Below are positions 32,296-42,400 of a stretch of DNA of 64,000 nt, piece after piece; position 1 is the first letter of the stretch, and each line of letters begins with the position of its first letter. The notes under the pieces were generated by a model. That model saw nothing but the letters and a program-made list of their open reading frames with translations, had not been told where the DNA came from and did not search any database. The stretch is taken from the NCBI GenBank assembly GCA_910589415.1, contig OU342637.1, forward strand, positions 30,596,162-30,660,161, written 5' to 3'. Position numbers and translations under genes: made by a program. The DNA comes from Malachius bipustulatus. Its lineage: Eukaryota > Arthropoda > Insecta > Coleoptera > Melyridae.

Positions 32296-33423
32296 ATGAG
32301 TTCAAAGGAGACCGAAGAAGAGACCCTCCAAGTAATAGACGTCGGTTTAGTTGATTTCTCCATTTTCTCTGCTTTGGAGCCTGAAGAAGACGAACAACAG
32401 AATGATGAAAAGTTCCCCCTGTCACCAGGATTAAACCCTGTTGTTGAAACTGCCTCACAGCCTGATCTTAAAATAAAAAATGAACCCCAGGACTTGGAAC
32501 AAGCATATGATGTCCAGCTGCAAGCAGAAAACGCGACATTTAAAGAAGAAGAAATTGACATAGAAGAGCATAAGCCCGGGTGGGGACAGACCCGGGGAAG
32601 AAGTAATCCTGGAATAGCCGACGATCAACTGGACCCTTTTCAAGAAGAAAATGAGTTGCGACATTCAGAAGGGAAGAAGTTTAACTGCCCTCAGTGCAAT
32701 TATAAAACAAACTGCAGACGTCTTTTCATCAGACACTGTAATTGTAAACATAAACAATGTACTGAAGTGTACAATTGTAACGAATGTGCGTATAAAACAG
32801 GATTGAAAGGTAATCTCGTTGAACATTTTAAAAACGTTCATGCAGAACGCATTAAAATGCACAATTGTAAGGACTGCTCTTTTGAAAGAAAATATAAAAG
32901 TACTTTGACTGAACGTGAACATTATAAAAATAAACATGCGAAAAATGCTGGAATGTATAAGCGTGAAGAATGTTCTTATAAAAAAAAATATAAAAGTAAT
33001 TTGCCTCAGCATTATAGACGTAAACAATCAAAAAATGTTAAAATGTTTAAATGTGAAAAATGTTCTTATGAAGCAAAATATAAAAGTTATTTGACTCGAC
33101 ATTACAAACGTAAACATGCGAAAGAAGTCCAAGTGTATAACTGTGCGCATTGTCAGTATAAAACAAATGATAAATATAATTTAATTAGCCATTATAAATG
33201 TAAGCATGCGAAAAATGCTGAAATGTATAAGTGTGAAGAATGTTCATACGAAACAAAAAATAAACATTATATTACCGAACATTGTAAACATAAATATTGT
33301 GCAACAGAAGGAAAAGTGTACAAATGTGAGAAATGTTCTTACGAATCAAGAAATAGACATTATTTCATCAAACATTATAAATTGCAACACTCATGCCCGT
33401 ATTCACAAACGATAATTTCCTAA
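32296..33423 (+). CDS. C2H2 zinc-finger protein truncated by a MITE
   Basis: A frame of 375 residues with an acidic N-terminal half (about 1-128, no ZAD or BTB domain) followed by eight C2H2-type fingers from about 129 to 366. The repeated pattern is YKCEECSYETKxKxxLxxHYKxKH with long TKHAK-like linkers. Finger 4 has a degenerate second Cys/His set (YKREECSYKK...HYRRKQ) and finger 3 has an extra residue. The linkers are not the canonical TGEKP type; the SYxTKxKxxLxxH style recalls REST-like fingers. DNA binding in the nucleus is the likely role, with target unknown. The last nine residues (CPYSQTIIS) and the stop are supplied by the inserted MITE at 33394. Start ATG 32296 follows an AT-rich leader. 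Confidence 0.8.
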   Translation: MSSKETEEETLQVIDVGLVDFSIFSALEPEEDEQQNDEKFPLSPGLNPVVETASQPDLKIKNEPQDLEQAYDVQLQAENATFKEEEIDIEEHKPGWGQTRGRSNPGIADDQLDPFQEENELRHSEGKKFNCPQCNYKTNCRRLFIRHCNCKHKQCTEVYNCNECAYKTGLKGNLVEHFKNVHAERIKMHNCKDCSFERKYKSTLTEREHYKNKHAKNAGMYKREECSYKKKYKSNLPQHYRRKQSKNVKMFKCEKCSYEAKYKSYLTRHYKRKHAKEVQVYNCAHCQYKTNDKYNLISHYKCKHAKNAEMYKCEECSYETKNKHYITEHCKHKYCATEGKVYKCEKCSYESRNRHYFIKHYKLQHSCPYSQTIIS

Positions 33424-33542
33424 ATAATTACGTAATCAATTATCCCCATCTCATTCTATTGCAAAAAAACTGTATATCTCCATCTCACTCATTTAAATAA
33501 TTACGTAATTATTTAGGAAATTATCGTTTGTGAATACGGGCA
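33394..33542. mobile_element. 149-bp MITE inserted in the zinc-finger coding region
   Basis: Perfect or near-perfect inverted ends of over 40 bases (TGCCCGTATTCACAAACGAT... and its complement) surround a short AT-rich loop. A 3-bp TCA direct repeat flanks it at 33391-33393 and 33543-33545. A 3-bp duplication fits PIF/Harbinger-type or similar MITEs. It lies between finger 8 and a further finger of the host gene. Confidence 0.85.
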
Positions 33543-33711
33543 TCAAAATATAATATGGAAATGTATAAATGTGAGGGGTGTCCATATGAAACAAGATATA
33601 AAAGTAGTTTGACCAGGCATAATAAAAGTAAACATTGCAAAAGAGACAATTAAATGTACAAATCTGAGGAATGTTCACATGTAGCAAAATAATTATGAAA
33701 GTATACTTTGA
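33543..33711 (+). pseudogene. Severed 3' part of the zinc-finger gene
   Basis: Reading on from the second TCA gives a complete ninth finger (YKCEGCPYETRYKSSLTRH, then HNKSKH) and a TAA at 33651-33653. This is exactly in the frame of the upstream fingers once the MITE and one TCA are discounted. After the stop, a further decayed finger-like trace (MYKSEECSHVAK, stop) follows. No start context or transcript evidence is visible, so it is now probably untranslated 3' sequence. Confidence 0.75.
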
Positions 33712-34010
33712 CTAAAATTTGTAGAAGACGTAAACATCTGAAATAAGTTGAACTGTATAGAATTAGAATTATTATGAAAACTGTTTATACAGGGTGTACC
33801 AGCTCGATTTAGACAACGGTAAGGGCCGTGTAGGTCTCGTCAAGACGAAACGTTTTTTTATTTGAAGTTTTTGGATTTGGACCTTCGTTGCGGAAATATG
33901 GCCGACTTCCGGTTTTTAGTTTTTTGGCTCCAGTTTCGGTATTTTTAGGTTCTCGCCCAAACTGAAACTAGTTTTGGAAACTCCTTAGCTTCAGTTACAA
34001 CTTTCATATT

Positions 34011-34152
34011 GAAGTCAAGGTTTCTATCTCTGTTGGATTCAAAATGGCGACATGCCCAAGACTTTAAATTTTAAGTCTTTGAATCAATTCAAATTGAATC
34101 AAATTGAAAAATTAAGATTTTGAATCCAACAGAGATAGAACCTTGACTTGAC
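34011..34152. repeat. Foldback with 35-base arms
   Basis: GTCAAGGTTTCTATCTCTGT and the following TGGATTCAAAAT at 34013-34044 are matched in reverse complement at 34118-34150. A spacer of about 75 bases lies between. A CAGGGTGTACC transposon-end-like word sits upstream at 33791, so the foldback may be the inner part of a larger decayed element. Confidence 0.6.
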
Positions 34153-34693
34153 ATTGTGCATGACTGCTGACTGCATGATCTCAACACATCACTGATCTCA
34201 ATGCGCCGAGTAGATGCGCGAACTCGTTTTTTTTTATTGAAGTTTGCCTTCTGATTGTTAGTTCTTCTGTGATCAATTATGTTCTTCTTTTTCGAGCGCT
34301 CATTGGCCTTGCTCTATCAGCAACTCAGCCAGGCCAAATCTCCCAAAAATTGATTGAAGATTTAATTGATCCGAGAAGGTCTATATAGTCTGTACACCGA
34401 GTGTTGTCGGTTGTGATAACTAAGGATACATCATCTCGTTATGTTTCTTACTCCTTCTATTGCATCATTGCATAGTCAATCGAGTTAAATTGAGACGTAT
34501 TATTGAATTGTCAGAAATACGTTTGAATCGTCAACAATTCTAAAAAGATGAGCGAGAGTGAGACGGAAGTACGACTCGCGTCTTGATACGCTTAGATTGA
34601 TAGGATAAGATTGTCGTCCAGCTCATCGGCTACTGTCAGTTGACAGTGACAGCGCTGAATATACTAATGAGGTTTGTTATTTAAAACGTTTTA

Positions 34694-34930
34694 GGGCCAG
34701 TTGTTCAAACGTCAGTTAAAAATTTTGAGATAATTACTGATTTTAAAATGCCCTGTATTATCAAACCATTGGTCTGATATTTCTGAAAATGAATTCTGAT
34801 CGCTTTAAGAAGAGTTAATTACTGATTAAAAATACAAGATCATTAATTATATTCGCCGTATTTTCAAAATTTGCAATTTAAAATCAGTAGTTATCTCAAA
34901 ATTTTTAACTGACGTACGAACAACCGGCCC
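34694..34930. mobile_element. 237-bp Harbinger-type MITE with TTA duplication
   Basis: Ends GGGCCAGTTGTTCAAACGTC and the complement of GGGCCGGTTGTTCGTACGTC continue as inverted repeats (AGTTAAAAATTTTGAGATAA) for more than 45 bases. Flanking TTA occurs at 34691-34693 and 34931-34933. A TWA target duplication and a GGGCC end are typical of PIF/Harbinger MITEs. No coding capacity. Confidence 0.8.
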
Positions 34931-34933
34931 TTA

Positions 34934-36435
34934 AATACGAAATTAGCAGAATTACCTGTGATATTGTACGATAAACTACGAGTAACTTATTAATTGCGTG
35001 AATGCCTAAAAATCTATTGCCTCGTTTTTCTAACGTTTAAAAAAACGGACTGGGTATATGCTCGCAATGAACCACAAAATATTACACAAAATGCCTGGGA
35101 AACGATTGAACTCCCTAGGACGTGGTCTTGTGTGTGGTTAAATTGCTAGGATATTTTACTGCAGAAAAAGAAAACGGAAGTGTTATGCTTTCTTTTAAAC
35201 GCCAACCAGCAGGTGAGTGGCATGCTATTTCTAATCATAATTATAACAATTCACACGCCACTGACACGAACTGCGATACCACATCTGGTTCGACTTAGAA
35301 ATAAGTCGATGAATCAAATCGAATTAAATGAAATTGTTTAGCCAGAATCAGTGTGGCATGACAACGGACAACACTCAGTGGACAGAGCAGAGTTTCTGTA
35401 AAGGCGAACGGAGTTTTTCTCCCTCCTTCTCGGGTCCAAGTATATTATTTATGCATAAAACGGTTAGTTCTGCCTAAATGTTGAACATTTAGAGTCAGAT
35501 TTGTTATATATTTGCGTCTCTCTCCTTACATTAAAGTAAGTTTATTTATAATCGTCTTCTAAAATAAATATTTCAGCAGATGCCTTCTAAGCAAAATAAT
35601 CAGAAGTGGGATTATTTCTGCTAAATTACTTAAATTATCTGCAAGAATCAAACCATATGAGTCCCTCGCAATAAGGACTATTATTATAGTCACAAATATT
35701 ATTATTATTATAAAACTATAATTTTTAGGAAACAAACGGAAATATATAATATTTTTTTATAATGTATAAATAAAAAAATTAATGCTTATCTTATATTTAA
35801 TTGAAAGTATTTTAGTTATTCTTAGATCCATTAACTGTGGAGCGCAGACAAGAATCAGGGAATACAAAAATAAAGTCTATTATAAATCCATCAATCAAAC
35901 AGAACGGTAAAAGTTGGGAGACACTGGCGCAAGTCAACAAATAAAGTCATTTCCGAGAAAATATTCGAAGGACCAGTCCGACGAATATCGATTAATTTCC
36001 AACGTGTACAGCGAGAGTCTTTTCGATCTCCGTTTCGGCGTTTCCCTCAGTTTTCCAACGGCACGCCAAGGAAGTGGACGTGTGACCTTCTCCTGCTAAA
36101 ACGCGTATTTTACGAGAGTAAGGATCTCGATAATAATTAGAAATTTTATTTTTTAATTTTTCTGTGACGATAAATCTAAAAGAGAATCGGTTAGAAAAAA
36201 GTATTAAACCTATTTAGTAACACTTTTAAAATTTACAATCACCCAACAACAACCTAAATAATAATGCCCATACCTTTACTAATAATAATACGAAACTTGA
36301 TAGAACTTCATAAAAAACTAACCCCGACCCTGATACGACTGGCACCGGCACCGGCACTACCATAATACCAAAACTGAACTTTTCAACAATAATGCGAAAA
36401 AAGTGCGACAAAACAATGGAACAACTGTAAAGACG
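34934..36435. other. Region upstream of the PLD3-like gene
   Basis: No recognised ORF. Sequence around 35940-36110 is GC-richer than its surroundings (for example TCCGACGAATATCG, CTCAGTTTTCCAACGG) and may hold the transcription start and leader of the downstream gene. A GGCACC microsatellite lies at about 36338-36356. Confidence 0.35.
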
Positions 36436-39400
36436 ATGCATTTTCTCGAATATTTCCGAGCGCCCCCTCGTCACAATCTACAGGAAGGACTTTTCCAGAT
36501 CGCCTCGCAGACATGCAACCTTCTCGTCCAGGTAATCTTTAAACAAATTTAACCCCCTGGAAACAAACAAAAAATCGCATTACAGGTGAACAACACCAAC
36601 AACATCACCTTCGGAGGGGACGCCACAAACGTCCACGTGGGGAACGGTCCCTCCATCAGGGACGTCCAGGACGAAATCAAATCGATAGCCAACGGCACCA
36701 CCAGCAGAGAGACTTTGGACCAGAGGGAACAACTTCTGGTACTTTTGCCCCCGGGAGCGAGAGGGAGCAGGGGAAGTAAAGGACTATTGGCCAAGCCTAG
36801 ACTTTCAGTGAGTTTATGTTTTTTGATAATAATAATTATTAAATTATTTTAACTACTATTTTGACATCTATCTAGTTTGAAATTATCAACAGAGATGCAC
36901 TGGCTGCCCATTTTTATTTATATGGTATTAGTAGACACTACTTTTGTTACTTCAGTGGGTTAAAATCGGTGGCACATTATTATTTATGGCATAAGTAGCT
37001 ATTCGGCATGCTTGATTCAAAGTGATCTGGAACCAGTCCAGCAGTTTGGGGAACCTAATTGACGCAGGCGCTGTTACTCTCGTTTATGGAATGTAACTAC
37101 TGCGCATGATTGGTTAAAGTGAACCAAAAACCGGTATACCCATTTAGGGAACCATATTGGCGTCGTTAATCGGTTGCGCATATATTTTACTGCGCATGTT
37201 TTTATTCAAAATGACGTGACGATTTAAAATAAAATCAGGGACAAGTTCAGCAGCTGAATCGAGTAATTTTTCCCTAATGTTTTCTTATCAAAAAAATAAT
37301 GTTTTCGTTTACATCTTCACACATCGCCAGGGTAATGTTTCTTGTCACAACACGTTCCCAGTAAGTGTCTGATTATTATTATTAATTTAGGAATTGTAAA
37401 TCAATACACGACCTTCAATGCTGCTGTAATTACATAATCGATGGAAAATGTATTTAGGTATTGTCTCCGTTATCATTCAATATTCAGCTGGAAATTTTAA
37501 TAAGGACAACAGCGACGACACACAAAAGACCTAAACAGCTAGGGAAATATGAAATATCCACTTGGACGCGCGTAATTATTAACATTGTTGTCTTATAATG
37601 TAATATTAACGAGCCATGTCAAAGCCCCTCGGAATTCTACCGGTTTTATTAAAACTGGGAATTCTTTCACGTTTCTTCGTCACGCAACCGTACCTACGTT
37701 GCGTATATTTTAAACGTAAATCTCCCGTGTAAACAGGAAAAATTAAGCGTTCAAATTTGTCCACTCGGCCGGTCCCGACGGGGGAGATTTCCCCGGTTAA
37801 CAAGTAGAAAATAAATTATCGTCTTGACCTCAAACACGAAACTTGTTCATGTATTATGCACCTTACTACAGCGCTCATGACCTATTGATTCGGGTAGCAG
37901 GCCATGGTAAAATATATGTTGGCACTACTGCTTCGATTAGAGTAATTAAAACGTCACTTTCATGCAACTTATTGACCGTATCGTACGATCACTTTATTAC
38001 TTTCATTTGTGGAGTGTCTAATTATAAATTTATAGGCACCTGTTACACGTTTATTAATCGCTGCGATAATCAGAAATGACGCTTAAATGTTTTTCTGAGT
38101 GTCCCACAGCAACCATAACTGATGTATAAATTAGAGTCCCTAAACGACCACACGACTTATCTCTTCTATAATATAACAAGACGAAAATGTTAATTTTTTA
38201 TTATACAACCCACGTTTAACACCGTAACGCGCACAGAAAAGTACCTAATTACATTTTTATAGCAGTAAAGTAATTATATTTTTATAAACCTCTTTTTATT
38301 ATCCCTCGACCCAGAGCCAATCTAGGTGATTGATTGTTTCGGAATTTAGTATTTATAACCATCGTTAACCTTTTCTTCATCGTCGTGAAATCATGAATAA
38401 ATAAAATAATATCGGTCCAACTTTATTGTGATCAACAACATAACAAGTGTCTAGGGAGACTGCTTGTTGAAAGCTAAAAGGGTCTGGAGGCTTTTATTAA
38501 GGAGAAGACCTTTTTTTGCTTTCAAGCAGTCGGGGCCAGTGTTGTTGTAAGTAACCATGAAAGCCGGATTGTGCTATTTTAAAATAAAGTTTACAAAATT
38601 TAAGTTGTATAGATTATGTCTAGGGATACGCCGCAAAAATAATCAATAAAATGATTTTTTCATTTTAAATTTTTCTGTCAAACTTCAAGCAATAAAATAT
38701 AATTATTATTCAGAGGCCTAATAGCTCAAATCAGTAGTCGGCGTGTACCTAAACAGATAGCGCCGGGTAATATATCGATCGATCCCCGAACTATTAGAAA
38801 AGTTGATATGAAAATTACCTGCTAACCCGACCTTGAAATTCAACGCGAGCAAGATACCGGAGTGAAAGCATGCGATATGCGCGGTCCGGGGCATTTTATT
38901 AGCACGTCAGGAAGTTTTCTCGACATGAAATAGTTTCCCACGAGTCCCAGAGGACAAGGGCAAAATTTTGCCCAACTAAACCGAGATAATTATTATTATT
39001 GTTTGACAGAAAGCTGCTTCCCCAAAGTTCAAACCAACTATTTATGATATGCACCTAAAGAAAACCACCTCGAGGGAAATCTGGAAAGAGATTAGGTGCG
39101 GGTGGAGTTTACGTGATAGTTACTCAAGAATTTTAATTAAGTTGAGAGCTTCAATTAATTAAGATCACTTACTTACTAGTTAGTTACTTTACTACTAGCG
39201 CACTAGCCTATAACACTAGCACTAGCACTAACTAGATCGGGGGAGAAAATAATGCCTAGTACCTACCTACCTATTACACGTTTCTGAAAATGATTTGTAA
39301 AATAAAGTGAACTCTGAGCATTAATTGCTTCTATAGGTAAATGTATTAAAGTCATAAAGCCTTTAATAGTGAGGAAAAAGAATTAAATTTTATATTTGAC

Positions 39401-42400
39401 ACTTCATGCATTATTACGTTCGTAACTTTCACATATTACTTATTCTTTACGTTACATTTCATTCTATTGCAGATAAAATTTTATACGTAATAACAACGTC
39501 ATGAAAGTTATAATAGTACTGAAAGATTTGGAAGTAAATTTGCAACCAAAAAATAAAGCTGGCTAAATGTACTAGCGTAAGAAGGTTTAATCTTCTGTCA
39601 CATCTCCCTCTAATCAGTTTCAAATTATTATTAGTATCTCTTCTTATTATCATAATTTAAATTTATCATAAAAATAATAATTTTTAATAAATATCATACA
39701 TCACTCTGTATATTATAAAATGATGAAACTGCAAGAAACAAGACTATATTATGACATACAGTAAGAACACCGAACATTTTAAGGTAATCAATTCATAACA
39801 AAAGAAAAAAGAAGACTCACTAAGGTGTCTTCTTCTTCTATTTCTATAGCTTGGGCACCCTTGTGCACACAGTCATCTCACGAAGGTGACTTCCATTATT
39901 CAGTTTTGACAGGGAGTTTTTGCATGACGTTTAGATGATATGACATGACGCAACATAGATAGGAAGCTTTAGACTCAATCGATTGGTAATAAATAAAATT
40001 TTGAAAGATGCGATATGAAAAACTCTACCGAAGTGAGAATTATCATGACTGGTTACAAAAACAATCTCAAAAAATAAGTACTACCCAGAAAAATTCTTCT
40101 TTTTCGTCGGTAACGAAAATTTAGTCGTCCCTAATTTATAATACTATAACGTCACATTCATAACCATCGTCAATACCGCAACGCAACCACTAACACATCA
40201 CAGAGTACACACACACATAATTTTAAAATGTTCTCACTTCGTTTCGATTGTTGTAAAAAAAGCGTTTAAAAAAAAATTAACCGTTTAATACTACACCAGA
40301 ATAGTCGGACGGCGACTAATTTAATTTAATTGACACCGAAATCGTTAATTTCGGTTTAGGCGATATTTAATCATCAATCAGCTTAGGGAACCTCTATTAC
40401 CGACACTGACGCATACTACGTTAGTGTCGGTAATAAAATAATTTCGTACATTATCCGTGATGGAGTTGTTCGTAAATCCGATTTAGGATGCATCAGTGTC
40501 GGTAATACAGGTACCCTAAAACGGCTTTACGAACAACGCCATCGTGGATAATGTACGAAACTAGAGAGAATGGCATTATGAGATAATGGGATGGGAAATC
40601 ATAAGCGATCACTTGATCATAGATTCGTAGATAGGATAGAACGCTTAAAACAGAATAATAATAATAAGACGTTTAAGCAGGAATAGAGATATTGCCTTTT
40701 TTTAATAAAAGAGCCATCGGTTTTAACTGTGTAGGTAAGACATAGTCGATCCACTCTGGTAAAATGGCTTCGAGATCGTGCTCATTTTACCAGACACAAT
40801 TTTAAATATTAGCGTTTAAAACATTCGATCGCTTGTTTTACTTTTTAGAAACATTCGAAAATGAATCTGATGTATTTTCAGTATTGCAGTAAATCTATTG
40901 GTTTCTTAAGATATTGCTAGTTTAGATATTGTAAGTTAATTTTCGAGCAGCGAGGAATTTTTTTTTTTTTCGTTAAAAGTGCCTGTATATGCGAGATGAA
41001 TTGAAATGAGATGAAAAAATCGAGAAAAGTATAACGATGTCGAAGATTGTCGAAAAATGGATATATTTTTATACTAATGGTAATGTTTATGGAACACCTG
41101 TATCTGTTACCTCCGATTCCTCCGAATGAACGACCAATGAACGTGAATTATTATAGCCAGGTGCATCGTTCTGGTTACTAACCTGAAGGTCATAATATGG
41201 TGTTGGTGTTATTATTACTAACAGTGAGGTTATACCTACTTCCTATTTATCAGTAGTTGAAGATCTATTTTGAATAGATAAAAATACGGAAAATAAGATA
41301 TTGTTCCATTCAATTCAATTATTGTTATTAGTTACTTATAATAAAGATTGATAAATTATAATAATGAGGCAATAATACAAGGAAGAAGAAGTGTCACGTT
41401 GACAATAATAATTGTTTTGTTCGATTCCGAGTATTGTTCGGTGTGGATGTTTGGAAAAATGAAACAACTCAACATTTTCAAAGCGAGACCAACCGTTTAT
41501 GTAAGTGCTTTAATTATTAATAGGTACCTAATCATAGTTTTCTATAAATACAGGGTGAACTGGTGCTGGTAAATTGTACCCGATTAACGGAATTAATAAA
41601 AAAAAATTGCTTCTCGTGATTGATTAGCTTATTAATTTAATTTATTTTTTGTATAAAAATTCGGCAATTTTTTGAATTCAAATAAAATGAACTCGTGTGA
41701 AAAATGAATTCTAATTAAAGAGAGTCGTATCAGTCAAATAGGGTGTGTAACAATTTTTAAAAAGGCAATTTTTGCTGTCGAAAATTGCTTATTGGCTGGT
41801 TTTTCGAACTGGCGTGAAAACAGCTGCTAAAAAGATAGCTGACAATACTTGTATAAAAATTTTGAAAAAATTACAGAGCAACACCAGAACCGGTAGGTAT
41901 ACCTACGAGTTACACCAGAAATTATTTCTTGCAAACAACTACAGGGACTGGTATTTTGAATCGTGTCAAACATTGCCATAAAAATAAAAAATTAAAAAAC
42001 CGATTTTCCAAAATAGGAAAATTTTGAAAAAATTACGGAAGATCACCAGAAGCGCTACCTACGAGGTACACCAGAAATGATTTCTTGCAAACAACTAGAG
42101 GGGCGGGTATTTTGAATCGTGTGTAACATTGCCATAAAAATAAAAAATTAAAAAAAACGATTTTCCAAAATAGGAAAATTTTGAAAAAATTACGGAAGAT
42201 CACCAGAAGCGCTACCTACGAGGTACACCAGAAATGATTTCTTGCAAACAACTAGAGGGGCGGGTATTTTGAATCGTGTGTAACATTGCCATAAAAATAA
42301 AAAATAAAAAAAAACGATTTTCCAAAATAGGAAAATTTTGAAAAAATTACGGAAGATCACCAGAACCGGTGCCTACGAGTTACACCAGAAATTATTTCTT

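Noticed and set aside
35175..35220. Possible small first exon (ATG CTT TCT ... followed by a GTGAGT donor)
   Set aside because: The phase at the donor does not fit any downstream exon and there is no other support.
36436..36807. First exons of an IMD or PGRP-LC gene separate from PLD3
   Set aside because: Not fully excluded. No death domain or PGRP domain exon is visible before 44234, and the reading phase fits the PLD3-like exons, so a single gene is preferred.
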